From assembly GCA_016935755.1 (NCBI GenBank), contig JAFGQI010000049.1:18213-82212 (forward strand): a stretch of DNA of 64,000 nucleotides, given 5' to 3'. The notes below the pieces were generated by a model. That model did no database searches, was not told the DNA's origin, and saw nothing but the letters and a program-made list of their open reading frames with translations. The position numbers and the translations under genes are program-made. Within the stretch, counting starts at the first letter, position 1. Every line of letters starts with the position of its first letter. Source of the DNA: Anaerolineales bacterium. GTDB taxonomy: Bacteria > Chloroflexota > Anaerolineae > Anaerolineales > UBA4823. Positions 25,331 through 35,410 of this stretch are shown here, piece by piece.

Positions 25331-26227
25331 ATGCCATTCAAACCACTGACCATCGGTCAACGTTCCTTTGCCTGGGGCGACCGCACCTACGTAATGGGCA
25401 TTATAAACCTCACCCCGGATAGCTTCTCGGGCGATGGGCTGCTGGTCTCTGAGCTGTCGGTTGCCCAGCTGGTGGAATCGGCGGTGGTACAGGCGCGGCA
25501 GTTCGCCTCGGGTGGGGCCGATATTCTGGACGTGGGTGGCGAGAGCACGCGCCCGGGTGCGCAGCCGGTGAGCGCTAAACAGGAGCTTGAACGGGTGATC
25601 CCGGTGATCCAGGCGCTGCTGGCTGAGTTTGAGCTGCCTGTTTCGGTAGATACTTATAAGGCCGCGATTGCTGAAGCTGCCCTGCAAGCCGGGGCGCACA
25701 TGGTGAACGATGTGTGGGGTTTCCGCGCCGACCCAGAACTGGCTGGGGTGGTGGCTCGCTATCAGGTACCCGTGATCCTGATGCACAACCGCAGTTCCTG
25801 GGTGCATGCTGAGATCAAAGAACACCTCGGCGGGCACTATGTGGGGATGGCTTACGATAACTTGCTGGAAGATATTTGCCGCGAGCTTTTGGAAAGCGTG
25901 GCGCTGGCTCATGCGGCGGGCATCCCGGATGAGGCGATTATCCTGGACCCTGGGATTGGTTTTGGCAAGACAGTGGAACAGAACCTGGAGCTGGTTGACC
26001 GGCTCGGTGAAATCCGGGCCTTAGGCTACCCGGTGCTCCTGGGGCCTTCGCGCAAGTCGTTTATCGGTTATACCCTGGACGCGCCGCCCAATCAGCGCCT
26101 GGAAGGGACCGCGGCCGCTGTGGCGGTTGGCATTGCGCGCGGCGCGGATATTGTGCGCGTTCATGATGTGGAATATATGGTGCGTGTGGCGCGCATGACG
26201 GATGCGATCGTGCGCCGCAATTCATAG
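25331..26227 (+). CDS. folP: dihydropteroate synthase
   Basis: Joins 6-hydroxymethyldihydropterin pyrophosphate with p-aminobenzoate to give dihydropteroate. TIM-barrel motifs in order: MGIINLTPDSFSGDG, DVGGESTRPGA, VSVDTYKAAIAEAAL, AHMVNDVWGFR, LMHNRSSW, LDPGIGFGKT and the C-terminal GPSRKSFIG. The protein has 298 residues from the ATG at 25331, chosen because GAGG lies seven bases upstream; an ATG at 25319 would add four residues. It pairs with folK just upstream. Confidence 0.96.
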   Translation: MPFKPLTIGQRSFAWGDRTYVMGIINLTPDSFSGDGLLVSELSVAQLVESAVVQARQFASGGADILDVGGESTRPGAQPVSAKQELERVIPVIQALLAEFELPVSVDTYKAAIAEAALQAGAHMVNDVWGFRADPELAGVVARYQVPVILMHNRSSWVHAEIKEHLGGHYVGMAYDNLLEDICRELLESVALAHAAGIPDEAIILDPGIGFGKTVEQNLELVDRLGEIRALGYPVLLGPSRKSFIGYTLDAPPNQRLEGTAAAVAVGIARGADIVRVHDVEYMVRVARMTDAIVRRNS

Positions 26228-26272
26228 AAGTACGACAGATTTTGTTGTGACCTTATTTTTATGGAGGAAGTG

Positions 26273-28978
26273 ATGCAAATAGATTTATTTCAAGCTCGCA
26301 GTTTGCTGAGAACCACCCATCGTCATTATGTTTATTATCGTCTGGCCCGTCTGGAAGAGCTGGGTTTGGCGCGTCTGGAGCGTTTACCGTTTTCGATCCG
26401 GATCATGCTTGAGTCGGTGCTGCGCCAGTGCAATGAAGATGAAATCACCCGCCAGGATGTGATCAACCTGGCAGCCTGGCAGCCGCGCCCTGCTGAACGG
26501 CCATCCCTGCCTTACCGCCCGGCGCGAGTGATTATGCAGGACTTTACCGGCGTACCAGCTGTGGTTGACCTGGCAGCCATGCGCGCTGCCATGGCCCGGC
26601 TGGGCGGCGATCCGAAGAAGATCAACCCCCTGGTGCCGGTAGATCTGGTGATTGATCACTCCGTGCAGGTAGACTTTTTCGCCAGCCCAGACGCCCTGAG
26701 GCGCAACGCGGAGTTGGAGTTCCAGCGCAACCGCGAGCGCTATGAGTTCCTGCGTTGGGGACAGAAGGCTTTTGATAATTTTCGCGTGGTGCCCCCTGCC
26801 ACTGGCATTGTCCATCAGGTCAACCTGGAATACCTGGCTGCCGTGGTGATGGGCGTTGAAGAAGATGGCGAGTGGCTGGCTTACCCGGACACTCTGGTTG
26901 GCACAGATTCACATACCACCATGATCAATGGCTTGGGAGTGCTGGGGTGGGGCGTCGGCGGGATCGAGGCTGAAGCCGCCATGTTGGGGCAGCCCATCGA
27001 CATGGTCACCCCCGAGGTGATTGGTTTCAAGCTGTATGGCGAACTGCGGGAAGGCGTTACAGCCACAGACCTGACCCTGACGGTCACACAGATGCTGCGT
27101 AAAAAGGGCGTGGTGGAGAAATTCGTCGAATTTTTCGGCCCCGGTCTGGATCATATGCCGCTGCCTGATCGGGCTACGATTGCCAATATGGCGCCTGAAT
27201 ATGGGGCGACGATGGGTTTCTTCCCAGTAGATGAGGAGACTATACGCTACCTGCGCCTGACTGGGCGGTCGCCTGAACTGGTTGAACGGGTGGAGTATTA
27301 TTGCAAGGAGCAGGGTTTGTTTCGTACAGCCTCGACGCCTGATCCCGAATTTACTGATACTCTGGAGCTGGATCTGGGCACAGTCGAACCCAGCCTGGCT
27401 GGGCCAAAACGCCCCCAGGATCGTCTGCCGTTGCGAGATGTGCAGCGCTCGTTCCGCCAGGCGCTGAGCGCCCCCATCAAGGAGCGCGGCTATGAGCTGT
27501 CTGAAGCGCAGCTGCAGAGCAAATATATGCTGGGATCGAATGGCAGCAGCTTAGAGATGACCCACGGCGCAGTGGTGATCGCTGCAATCACCTCCTGCAC
27601 CAATACTTCGAACCCTTATGTGATGATCGCTGCCGGGCTGGTGGCGAAGAAAGCTCTTGAGCGTGGGCTGAAGGTGAAGCCCTATGTGAAAACCAGCCTG
27701 GCCCCTGGCTCGCGGGTGGTGACGGCATATCTGGAAAAAGCCGGCTTGTTGGAACCACTGGCGCGGCTGGGCTTCAATGTGGTTGGGTTTGGCTGCACCA
27801 CCTGTATCGGCAACTCTGGCCCACTGCCCAATGAAGTGGTAAAGGCGATTACCAGCGCCGACCTGGTCGCTGCGGCAGTGCTTTCCGGCAATCGAAACTT
27901 TGAGGGGCGGGTGCATCCTTACGTGCGCGCCAATTTCCTGGCCTCGCCGCCCCTGGTGGTAGCTTATGCCCTGGCTGGCTCGGTGGATGTTGACCTGGCA
28001 AATCAGCCTTTGGGCCTGGACCAGCAGGGCAATCCCGTCTATTTGCGTGATATCTGGCCCTCAAATGAAGAAGTGCGCCAGGCGGTTGAACAGACTGTCC
28101 AACCTGAAATGTTTGCTGAAAAGTATGCGGATGTGTTCTCGGGCAATCCCACCTGGAACGCCATCCAGGCTGGCGAGTCAGAACTCTACCCATGGGATCC
28201 GGGTTCGACTTATATCCAGGAACCCCCCTTCTTTGCTGATCTCGGCCAGGAGGCGCCGCCCGTCCAGGAGATTCGCGGCGCGAGAGCCCTGGCAGTGCTG
28301 GGCGATTCAATCACCACCGATCATATTTCTCCGGCGGGTTCCTTCTCTCCAGATAGCCCGGCAGGCCAATACCTGGTAGAGCGCGGTGTGGCAGCCCGTG
28401 ATTTCAATTCTTACGGCTCCCGGCGCGGCAATGATCGCGTGATGACACGCGGCACCTTTGCCAATATTCGTCTGAAGAACCGCCTGGTTCCCGGGGTAGA
28501 AGGTGGAGTGACCCTGCACTTCCCGGATGGCGAGCAGATGAGCATCTATGAAGCAGCGATGAGGTATCGCGCCGATGGGGTGCCGCTGATCGTGTTGGCA
28601 GGCAAGGAATATGGCACTGGCTCCAGCCGGGATTGGGCTGCCAAGGGCACCACCCTCTTGGGGGTGCGGGCGGTCATTGCCGAGTCGTTCGAGCGTATTC
28701 ATCGCTCCAACCTGGTGGGCATGGGGGTGCTGCCTCTGCAGTTCAAGCAGGGCGAAAATGTTGACAGCCTGGGCTTAACCGGCAGGGAGGTCTTTACGAT
28801 TGAAGGCCTGGATGACCAGGTTGTCCCGAAGAGTGAAGTGACTGTGCGCGTCCTGCGTGAAGATGGCAGCCAGCTTTTCATCCAGGCGATCGCTCGCCTG
28901 GATACTCCCATTGAAATAAACTATTACCGCAATGGCGGCATCCTGCACACTGTGCTGCGCGATATGCTGGCAGGCTAA
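26273..28978 (+). CDS. acnA: aconitate hydratase (AcnA/IRP type)
   Basis: Interconverts citrate and isocitrate in the TCA cycle with a 4Fe-4S cluster. The monomer of 901 residues has the AcnA layout: [45 protein letters not shown], cluster ligands in [11 protein letters not shown] and [12 protein letters not shown], and a C-terminal swivel domain with [12 protein letters not shown] chose ATG 26273, five bases after GGAGG; the ATG at 26261 overlaps that site. A strong terminator follows at 28996. The gene stands alone, with no citrate synthase or isocitrate dehydrogenase beside it. Confidence 0.96.
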   Translation: MQIDLFQARSLLRTTHRHYVYYRLARLEELGLARLERLPFSIRIMLESVLRQCNEDEITRQDVINLAAWQPRPAERPSLPYRPARVIMQDFTGVPAVVDLAAMRAAMARLGGDPKKINPLVPVDLVIDHSVQVDFFASPDALRRNAELEFQRNRERYEFLRWGQKAFDNFRVVPPATGIVHQVNLEYLAAVVMGVEEDGEWLAYPDTLVGTDSHTTMINGLGVLGWGVGGIEAEAAMLGQPIDMVTPEVIGFKLYGELREGVTATDLTLTVTQMLRKKGVVEKFVEFFGPGLDHMPLPDRATIANMAPEYGATMGFFPVDEETIRYLRLTGRSPELVERVEYYCKEQGLFRTASTPDPEFTDTLELDLGTVEPSLAGPKRPQDRLPLRDVQRSFRQALSAPIKERGYELSEAQLQSKYMLGSNGSSLEMTHGAVVIAAITSCTNTSNPYVMIAAGLVAKKALERGLKVKPYVKTSLAPGSRVVTAYLEKAGLLEPLARLGFNVVGFGCTTCIGNSGPLPNEVVKAITSADLVAAAVLSGNRNFEGRVHPYVRANFLASPPLVVAYALAGSVDVDLANQPLGLDQQGNPVYLRDIWPSNEEVRQAVEQTVQPEMFAEKYADVFSGNPTWNAIQAGESELYPWDPGSTYIQEPPFFADLGQEAPPVQEIRGARALAVLGDSITTDHISPAGSFSPDSPAGQYLVERGVAARDFNSYGSRRGNDRVMTRGTFANIRLKNRLVPGVEGGVTLHFPDGEQMSIYEAAMRYRADGVPLIVLAGKEYGTGSSRDWAAKGTTLLGVRAVIAESFERIHRSNLVGMGVLPLQFKQGENVDSLGLTGREVFTIEGLDDQVVPKSEVTVRVLREDGSQLFIQAIARLDTPIEINYYRNGGILHTVLRDMLAG

Positions 28979-28995
28979 CCTGGATTAAAAACTTG

Positions 28996-29026
28996 AAGGG
29001 CAGCTTACGGGCTGCCCTTCTTTTTT
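28996..29026 (+). terminator. intrinsic terminator of acnA
   Basis: Nine-base-pair stem AAGGGCAGC / GCTGCCCTT (28996-29019) with a six-base loop, followed by C and six T. It lies 17 bases after the acnA stop. Confidence 0.92.
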
Positions 29027-29044
29027 GGGAGGGAGAGCTATTGT

Positions 29045-29917
29045 TCACTCCTGTATCTGCTCGGTCTCTTCTTCAGCTGGTTTGATCTCCTCAGCAGGAG
29101 ACTGTTGATCCTTCTTTTGGTCACCCTCGTTCACCAGCCCCCACCCCTGGGTGAACAGACCAAGTTGGGCGATTGCCATCCAACCGAGAAATAAGGATAA
29201 CCCCCAGGCGATGGCATCTGCCATCCCAGGAATGATATCTCTCCAGCCGTTCAACTGCTTTTGCACCGTCTCTACCGAGGCCTGGTACTGCTCAACGACT
29301 TCGCCCGCCTGGGTGATGCTCTCCTCGATCTGGCGGATGGAATCTACCATCAGCGCCAGGTCCACCTGGATGCTCTGCAGGTTTTTTCGAGTGTCCGTCA
29401 GGCTTTTGCCAATATCATCAAACGATACAGGCAGGTTATCCAGGCTGGTTGAGACATTCCCCAGGGAGGCATTGAGTGGCATCTCGGGATTGTAGTTAAT
29501 CCCTGGCAGGAAGTTGAGCGCCTCCAGCAGCGAGTCGATCACCCTGGCGCTTTCCTGAGCCGCTTGCAGCGAGGCCTGAGTAGCCTGTACGGTTGCAGGA
29601 AAATCTTGATCCATCAGCTGCACCACCGTAGTCACCATTGGCTCGCTGGATTTCAATGTTTTTGCGGTGGTGTCGAGGGTTCCCTGCAAGGCGCGGATGC
29701 TCTCTACCGCTACCTCCAGCGATTCCTGGGTGACCATCAGCCCCTGGGCCGTGGTCGCCAGGGTGCTGCTGACCAGGTCGACCCCTGAGGACAGGGTCAT
29801 TTCAGCGGCCGGTTTTATCCGCCAGGTCAGCACCAGCCCGGTGATGCTGAATACCAGGCCTCCAAAGGCTGCCAGGATGAGCAAAAGTCCAATCATACGC
29901 CTGGTGATGATATTCAT
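29045..29917 (-). CDS. membrane protein with long periplasmic-type coiled coil
   Basis: Protein of 290 residues, not a family I recognise. One membrane helix near the N-terminus (about residues 8-30), a long helical region rich in Gln, Ser, Thr, Leu and Val with heptad spacing (about 45-230), then a second membrane helix (about 235-255) and a charged Glu/Lys/Gln C-terminal tail. The two-helix hairpin with a coiled coil outside resembles chemoreceptor sensor domains, but no signalling domain is present. The ATG at 29917 has AGGAG five bases upstream; the open frame runs to 29962. It could act in envelope spacing or as a sensor partner. Confidence 0.7.
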   Translation of the reverse strand: MNIITRRMIGLLLILAAFGGLVFSITGLVLTWRIKPAAEMTLSSGVDLVSSTLATTAQGLMVTQESLEVAVESIRALQGTLDTTAKTLKSSEPMVTTVVQLMDQDFPATVQATQASLQAAQESARVIDSLLEALNFLPGINYNPEMPLNASLGNVSTSLDNLPVSFDDIGKSLTDTRKNLQSIQVDLALMVDSIRQIEESITQAGEVVEQYQASVETVQKQLNGWRDIIPGMADAIAWGLSLFLGWMAIAQLGLFTQGWGLVNEGDQKKDQQSPAEEIKPAEEETEQIQE

Positions 29918-30117
29918 GAGAACTCCTGATCCACTAACCATCGCTAGATTTGTGTATGGCAAGATTGTACCATTCCATCATCACAATCTCCTCGCCAGAT
30001 CAGGGCCTACCGACCGTTTTTTGACTCAATTGCCCTGTAGTTGTTCTTGCTATAATGAGTTGAGGCTGTCTTGGGTTTATAATACTTCTCTATTCTTGAA
30101 ATCCGGGAAAACAGAAG

Positions 30118-30921
30118 ATGGCTCATATATTGGTAACAAATGATGATGGCGTCACCGCGCCAGGCTTGCTGGCGCTGGCGCTCGAAATGCGAAAGTTAGG
30201 CCAGGTGACGGTCCTGGCGCCGGATCATAACTGGTCTGCCTCTGGGCATGTGAAAACCATGCATCGCCCTCTGCGTGTAAAGGAAATGCAGCTCTTGGAT
30301 GGCAGCCTGGCGCTGGCCAGCGATGGCGCTCCTTCTGACTGTGTGGCCCTGGCAATGCTCGGCCTGCTGCCAGAGAAGGTGGATATCGTTGTATCTGGCA
30401 TCAACCCCAACGCCAATCTGGGGCATGATGTCACTTACTCCGGAACGGTTACCGCCGCGATGGAAGCTTCTATCTGGGGCTTGCCAGGGATAGCAGTATC
30501 GCTCAATTCGCCTGAAAACCACCACGGGGCGCTGGATTACGGCCCGGCTGCCAGGGTAGCACACCGGGTTGTCAGGACAGTGATCAAAAACGGCTTGCCA
30601 GGCGGTGTTTTGTTGAATGTAAATGTCCCCTATCTGCCTGATGAGCAGATCAATGGCATCCGCATCACCCGCCAGGGTCTGCGGGTCTACCGGGACCGGC
30701 TGGATGAACGCGTGGATCCCCGCGGTCGTCCTTACTATTGGATTGGCGGCGATGCGCCGACCGGTGTGGTTGAGCAGGGTACCGATTTTGGCGCTCTGGC
30801 TGAGGGTGCAGTTTCGATTACCCCGCTGCACCTGGATTTAACGGCTTACCAGGCGCTGGAATTCCTGAGCGGGTGGCAGTTTTCGGAGGATGGCGGGAGA
30901 AACTCACTCAAGGGAGGTTGA
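30118..30921 (+). CDS. surE: 5'/3'-nucleotidase SurE
   Basis: Metal-dependent phosphatase of 267 residues acting on nucleoside 5'- and 3'-monophosphates. The family N-terminus HILVTNDDGVTAPGL with the metal-binding NDDG, the APDHNWSASGHVKT loop, VDIVVSGINPNANLGHDVTYSGTVTAAMEA and the C-terminal TDFGALAEGAVSITPL region are all present. A TATAAT at 30051-30056 and another at 30078-30083 are candidate -10 elements. The 3' end overlaps the converging DUF3048 gene by 14 bp. Confidence 0.95.
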   Translation: MAHILVTNDDGVTAPGLLALALEMRKLGQVTVLAPDHNWSASGHVKTMHRPLRVKEMQLLDGSLALASDGAPSDCVALAMLGLLPEKVDIVVSGINPNANLGHDVTYSGTVTAAMEASIWGLPGIAVSLNSPENHHGALDYGPAARVAHRVVRTVIKNGLPGGVLLNVNVPYLPDEQINGIRITRQGLRVYRDRLDERVDPRGRPYYWIGGDAPTGVVEQGTDFGALAEGAVSITPLHLDLTAYQALEFLSGWQFSEDGGRNSLKGG

Positions 30922-32158
30922 GGTTAAAGAAAAACTTCCAGGTTTTTCCATCTACCTCATGGGTGGAGGTGTCGCACAGCACCTCAAACCAGACATTGCC
31001 AGGCTTGAGTGGGTAGGGCTTTTCGGTAGGGAAGGTAAGTGTTAAAAGCTGCTCAAGAACGGTGCGCGACCAGGTAATTTCGAATATCTTTCCATCGCGC
31101 AGAGCATATGCTGGACCTTGCTGCTCCAGGTCAATGCTGTAAATAACCGTGGAATTGGATTGGAACCAGTAGCTGGTTGGCACCATCAGGATAACCAGGT
31201 TGTCGGCGGCCACGCGCTCCCCGGTCAGGCTGTCGAACAGGGGCTGGTAGGTTTCCTCGCCCGCTGTGTACGCCTCGGTTTCCTGAGAGCGCAAATAGCG
31301 CTGGCTGGCTGGATCATACTCCCACAGATGGTAGGAATCATTAGAATAGCGGATGGCTACCTGATCGGCAAACCCTCCCCCTGTGGTGATGTAAGTTCTG
31401 GCTTCGAAGCGCAGACCGCTCAGGTCCTGGCGCTCATTGCTCGTGCCCCGGTTGGTGACATACAGGCTCAGCTCGTGGGTATCGGTGAAGAGGTTGTTGT
31501 AGTCGTTATCAGAGCCGATCCGGCACATCGGCGGGCAGTTATCTGGCTTCTGGATCACCATGAGATTCTTGATATCTGACTCAAGCAGGCCATCCATGAT
31601 GCGATCATCGGCAAATCCAAAAGCAAAAACCGATTTATACATATTGACCACGTGCCAGTCGAAGGGCCTGGCTGAACGGATTGGCCCCACCTGGCTGGCA
31701 TCCTGACCATAAAAGATACCGATAAAGCGGGTCAGCCCGTCTTCCAGGAAATATTCGTAGATGTGATCGGCGCGAGTCAGACCCCACTGCGGGCGGAGGC
31801 TGCGGGGAAAATTGCTGATCTTGACCAGCATGGGCCGGCGCTCGAGCAGCGCCGGGTCAGAGACAGCCAGGCCGGTGAGGGGATTAATCCCGGGGGGAAA
31901 ATCCTGCGGCCCGTAGCCAAAACCGGACATTTCAGTCGCCGGGAAGGATGTTTCTGTGGGAAGAGGTGTGCTGCTTGGACGCAGCGTGAAAGTGACCGCA
32001 GTGGCTGTAGGCGCGCTGGTGACCACCTCGTAAACAGGCATGGGGGTCTCGAGGGGAGCAGGCGCGGCAGGCTGTGCTGGCGTCTCACCAGCACAGCCTG
32101 CCAGCGCCAGGATGGCGCAGGCAAGTGCAGCCAGCCGCTTCAGATTGTGATTCTTCAT
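30908..32158 (-). CDS. DUF3048 family lipoprotein (YerB-like), copy 1
   Basis: Predicted lipoprotein of 416 residues. The signal peptide ends at the lipobox LAGC, then a Thr/Pro-rich linker leads to a DUF3048 N-terminal domain (INPLTGLAV, RRPMLVKISNFP, HIYEYFLEDGLTRFIGIF) and a C-terminal domain (NSTVIYSID, GKIFEITWSR). The Bacillus relative YerB is uncharacterised. I chose ATG 32158, with AGGGTGAT before it; the open frame extends to 32215 into the gene upstream. It follows a paralogue by 43 bp, a tandem duplication common in Anaerolineae. Confidence 0.88.
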   Translation of the reverse strand: MKNHNLKRLAALACAILALAGCAGETPAQPAAPAPLETPMPVYEVVTSAPTATAVTFTLRPSSTPLPTETSFPATEMSGFGYGPQDFPPGINPLTGLAVSDPALLERRPMLVKISNFPRSLRPQWGLTRADHIYEYFLEDGLTRFIGIFYGQDASQVGPIRSARPFDWHVVNMYKSVFAFGFADDRIMDGLLESDIKNLMVIQKPDNCPPMCRIGSDNDYNNLFTDTHELSLYVTNRGTSNERQDLSGLRFEARTYITTGGGFADQVAIRYSNDSYHLWEYDPASQRYLRSQETEAYTAGEETYQPLFDSLTGERVAADNLVILMVPTSYWFQSNSTVIYSIDLEQQGPAYALRDGKIFEITWSRTVLEQLLTLTFPTEKPYPLKPGNVWFEVLCDTSTHEVDGKTWKFFFNLNLP

Positions 32159-32201
32159 TTTTATCACCCTGATTTTCCTCCTGGCTGGCGAAGCGCCTGA
32201 T

Positions 32202-33413
32202 TTATGGGATAGCAAACTGGAAGCGCCAGATGCCTGTGCCCACGCTGAGGATTTGCGAGGATTGGCCGATTACCTCAAACCAGGTAATCCCGGGTTTCAG
32301 CGGGTAATCCGCGCCATCGGAAAAAGTCAGGCTGAACAGGGCCTCAGGGCTGGCATGACTCCAATTCAAGGAGTAAATCTGCCCATCTCGGAAAGCATAA
32401 GCCATCCCGGTCCCAGAGAACTGGATATCAACGATCTCGCTGACGCCAGATTTAGACTGGTAAGCATACAGGTGCGGCAAGAGCAGGACCACAACATTAT
32501 CTGCGGCGATCTGTTGGCCGTTTCCCTGGTCAATCAGGGGAGCATACCCCTCGCCTGATCCACCGGTTGAATCTTCCTGGGTGTCCTGGAAGCGCAGATA
32601 TCGCCCGCTGGCGGGATCAAAATCCCAGCGCAGATAGGCGCTGATGGAGAAACGCACTGAGAACTGCTGGCCCGGCTGTCCGCCGGCGGGCGTGAGGGCA
32701 TGGAAAACCATGCCATTCAGGTTCTGGCGTGTGTTGGAGATGCCCTTTTCTGTTATGTATTTGCTGAGTTCAGTGGTATCCGTGACCAGGAAGTTGTATC
32801 CATTTGGATCCACCCGGCACATGGGGGGGCAGTTTTGGCTGCCCTCAAATACCAGGCGATCCGCCCAGGTCGATTTGTAGAAAACATCCAGGATGCGCCG
32901 GTCAGCTCCGCCAAATGCCAGCACTGAGTTGTACATCGTGACAAGCTGGCTGTCCAGCAAGCGCCCAGAGCGGATTGGGCCGACCTGGGCGGCATTGCTG
33001 CCATAGAAGATAGCATGTAAACGGGTCAGGCCATTGTTTTGATAGTAATCATAAACCACGTCCGCCTGAGTGATGCCAAATGGAGGACGTTGGCCTCTGG
33101 GAAAGAGCTGCACCTTGACCGAGAGCGGGCGCCGATCCAACAAAGCCGGGTCGCTCACCACCATTCCGGTTAGTGGATTCATATCAGTTGGAAAGTTATC
33201 TGGCCCATAAACAACGGGCAGAGGTGTATTTGTGGGTATGGGTGTATCGGTGGGCGCCAGGGTTGCCGTGGGTGGGATCGGGGTCAGCGTTGGCGTTTCG
33301 CTGGGAATGGAGGCAGTTGCGCTGGCGGATGGAGTTGCCAGTTCTGGCGTCGGGCTGGTGCAGGCGCTGGCGATCAGCGCCAACAGCAGCCAAACAATCA
33401 ATCGTTTTGACAT
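32202..33413 (-). CDS. DUF3048 family lipoprotein (YerB-like), copy 2
   Basis: Predicted lipoprotein of 403 residues with lipobox ASAC, a long Thr/Pro/Ala linker (about residues 22-70) and the same two DUF3048 domains as copy 1: MNPLTGMVVSDPALLDRRP, VVYDYYQNNGLTRLHAIFYG and a C-terminal GQIYSLNWSHAS. The two copies share framing residues such as GPIRSGRL/GPIRSARP and NCPPMCR, so they arose by duplication. ATG 33413 is the start; the open frame extends 30 bases further. It is read divergently from the DUF2085 gene. Function is unknown. Confidence 0.88.
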   Translation of the reverse strand: MSKRLIVWLLLALIASACTSPTPELATPSASATASIPSETPTLTPIPPTATLAPTDTPIPTNTPLPVVYGPDNFPTDMNPLTGMVVSDPALLDRRPLSVKVQLFPRGQRPPFGITQADVVYDYYQNNGLTRLHAIFYGSNAAQVGPIRSGRLLDSQLVTMYNSVLAFGGADRRILDVFYKSTWADRLVFEGSQNCPPMCRVDPNGYNFLVTDTTELSKYITEKGISNTRQNLNGMVFHALTPAGGQPGQQFSVRFSISAYLRWDFDPASGRYLRFQDTQEDSTGGSGEGYAPLIDQGNGQQIAADNVVVLLLPHLYAYQSKSGVSEIVDIQFSGTGMAYAFRDGQIYSLNWSHASPEALFSLTFSDGADYPLKPGITWFEVIGQSSQILSVGTGIWRFQFAIP

Positions 33414-33514
33414 GATGTAATCTCCGTCATTATTTTGTCTCAAGAAATAACGCTCTGTTTGTTACCAACATGGCGGTTATCATACCGCAGTTGGCTGACT
33501 TTATCAATTGCCGC

Positions 33515-33542
33515 TTGCATTTTTGGCAAAAAACCCTATAAT
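33515..33542 (+). promoter_or_regulatory. promoter of the DUF2085 gene, near-leaderless
   Basis: TTGCAT (33515-33520), a 16-base spacer and TATAAT (33537-33542). The ATG at 33549 starts only seven bases after the -10 box, so the transcript would have almost no 5' leader and translation would begin at or near the RNA end. Confidence 0.65.
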
Positions 33543-33548
33543 TCATCC

Positions 33549-34367
33549 ATGAAATTTGCCGGGTTTGCCAAGCGAGCCTTTACCTTATCAGGTAAGGGGT
33601 TGGTTTTCTTAGCGGTAGGATTGTTGGCGCTGGGTTGGTTGCTGAATACACCGCCTGGTTTGTTGGGGAAAGCCGATGCTGTTGGATATGCAGTCTGTCA
33701 CCGCATTGATGCGCGGTCTTTTCATCTGGGTGTGCGCCAGCTGCCGATGTGTGTGCGCTGTTCGGGCATGTACCTGGGAGCTTTGACAGGCCTGATCTAC
33801 CAGGCTGTAACGGCCCGGCGTAAAGGTGGTATGCCAGGCTGGATAGGCGTTATCTTTATTGGTTTGTTTGTGGCTGCTTTTGGCGTAGATGGTTTGAATT
33901 CGTATCTGCATTTGTTTCCGGGCTCGCCTGGACTGTATGAACCGCAGAACTGGATGCGGCTGGTTACAGGATCTGGGATGGGCCTGGTTGTATCTACACT
34001 GATTTTCCCGGCTTTCAACCAGACAGTTTGGAAGAATTGGTCAACGGCTCCTGCTTTACCAGGGCTGCGAGCATGGCTGGTGCAACTTTTGCTGGTTGCA
34101 TTCGTAGATATACTTGTATTTACTGAGAATCCGTTGATTCTTTATCCGATGGCTGTGCTTTCCGCTTTGACTGTGCTATTTATACTCACTATGGTCTATA
34201 CCATGGTGTGGCTGATGATCCTGCGTGCTGAAAACCGCTATCAACGATTTTCCGAGTTGATTTTGCCGTTAACCGGCGGTTTTGGCACGGCGCTGCTGCA
34301 AATTGTGGCCCTGGATTTTGCGCGGTTTTTATTTACTGGTACGTGGGATGGCTTTCATTTAGGGTAG
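33549..34367 (+). CDS. DUF2085 domain membrane protein
   Basis: Integral membrane protein of 272 residues with six to seven hydrophobic segments. The DUF2085 signature is near the N-terminus: AVCHRIDARSF, then LPMCVRCSGMYLGAL, with the conserved Cys-His-Arg and CxxC pattern that suggests metal or haem binding. The rest is a helical bundle with no further motif. The first gene after a near-leaderless promoter, it starts a + strand run of small membrane proteins. Function unknown. Confidence 0.85.
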   Translation: MKFAGFAKRAFTLSGKGLVFLAVGLLALGWLLNTPPGLLGKADAVGYAVCHRIDARSFHLGVRQLPMCVRCSGMYLGALTGLIYQAVTARRKGGMPGWIGVIFIGLFVAAFGVDGLNSYLHLFPGSPGLYEPQNWMRLVTGSGMGLVVSTLIFPAFNQTVWKNWSTAPALPGLRAWLVQLLLVAFVDILVFTENPLILYPMAVLSALTVLFILTMVYTMVWLMILRAENRYQRFSELILPLTGGFGTALLQIVALDFARFLFTGTWDGFHLG

Positions 34368-34414
34368 AATTAGAGTAGTTGCTGGCCTCGCTGACCAGGT
34401 AGGAGTGTCAATAT

Positions 34415-34987
34415 ATGGATCTGCTTACAGGGATTTTTTCCGCCTTCGGGCTTTCAGCCAGCGCCGGCCTGAATGCGTACATACCGCTGCTGGTGTTGGC
34501 GCTGCTGGCGCGTTTCACCGATTTAATTCACTTGAGTTCTCCCTGGGATACGCTGACGAATGGATGGGTGATTGGTCTGCTGGGGGTATTATCACTGGTT
34601 GAGTTCTTTGCCGATAAAGTGCCGGCGGTAAACCATGCCAACGATATCATCCAGACCTTTGTCCGGCCTGTGGCTGGAGCGATTGTTTTTGCCGCCAGCG
34701 CCAAGGTGCTCACTGATATTCATCCTGTAATTTCTATCGCGGCTGGTTTGTTGGTCGCCGGCGGGGTTCATGCGGTCAAAGCAGCGGCGGTGCGACCAGC
34801 GGTGACAGCCACTACGGGGGGCGCCGGGAATGTGCCCGTATCGATCATGGAAGATGTTGTTTCCACCATCCTATCGATTCTAGCAGTGGTTATTCCAGTT
34901 CTCATCGCCATGGTGATCATCCTGTTCACCGCCTGGGTGATCTGGATATTGTGGAGGCGGGCCAATCGGATGCGGATGGCCGCCTAA
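34415..34987 (+). CDS. DUF4126 domain membrane protein
   Basis: Membrane protein of 190 residues with the DUF4126 pattern: FSAFGLSASAGLNAYIPLLVL, then VLSLVEFFADKVPAVNHANDII and a Gly/Ala-rich VIAGGVHAVKAAAVRPAVT region, with about four hydrophobic segments and an Arg-rich C-terminus (WRRANRMRMAA). A TAGGAG ribosome site precedes the ATG. No known function is established for the family. Confidence 0.88.
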   Translation: MDLLTGIFSAFGLSASAGLNAYIPLLVLALLARFTDLIHLSSPWDTLTNGWVIGLLGVLSLVEFFADKVPAVNHANDIIQTFVRPVAGAIVFAASAKVLTDIHPVISIAAGLLVAGGVHAVKAAAVRPAVTATTGGAGNVPVSIMEDVVSTILSILAVVIPVLIAMVIILFTAWVIWILWRRANRMRMAA

Positions 34988-35026
34988 TCTTAGAGCAGTA
35001 TCAAGGATATAGAGAGGAGAAATCTT

Positions 35027-35380
35027 ATGTCATGGGAAAACCCGTCAGGGAGCACACCTTATTCAACTCCAAACAGCAGCCTGGCATTAATCAGCCTGAT
35101 CACTGGCATCCTGGGATTGACGTTTTTCCCCTTAATTGGCAGTATTGTTGCCATTGTTACCGGGATGATGGCCAGGAAGGAAATTCGTGAGAGCGGCGGC
35201 GCGCTTGGCGGCGATGGTTTGGCTACGGCTGGCCTGGTCCTGGGCTGGATTGGAGTCGGGTTGGGTGTTATAGGCCTATGCGTGGTCGGGGTTATTTTTG
35301 CCTTGCCGTTGTGCTTTATCCCGTTGGGGATTATGTCGGAAAATATGGGCTTCCTTCTGCCCGTTTTGTTGGCTTTCTAG
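35027..35380 (+). CDS. DUF4190 domain small membrane protein
   Basis: Protein of 117 residues with a Ser/Pro/Asn-rich hydrophilic head and two to three hydrophobic segments. The core (LALISLITGILGLTFFPLIG, then a Gly-rich GLATAGLVLGWIGVGLGV) matches DUF4190, a family of small membrane proteins fused to or near variable cytoplasmic heads. GAGGAG precedes the ATG. Function unknown; it is co-directional with the DUF4126 and Cys-rich genes. Confidence 0.82.
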   Translation: MSWENPSGSTPYSTPNSSLALISLITGILGLTFFPLIGSIVAIVTGMMARKEIRESGGALGGDGLATAGLVLGWIGVGLGVIGLCVVGVIFALPLCFIPLGIMSENMGFLLPVLLAF

Positions 35381-35410
35381 TCTATTCATTTTGCTTACTC
35401 GGAGGAGAAT

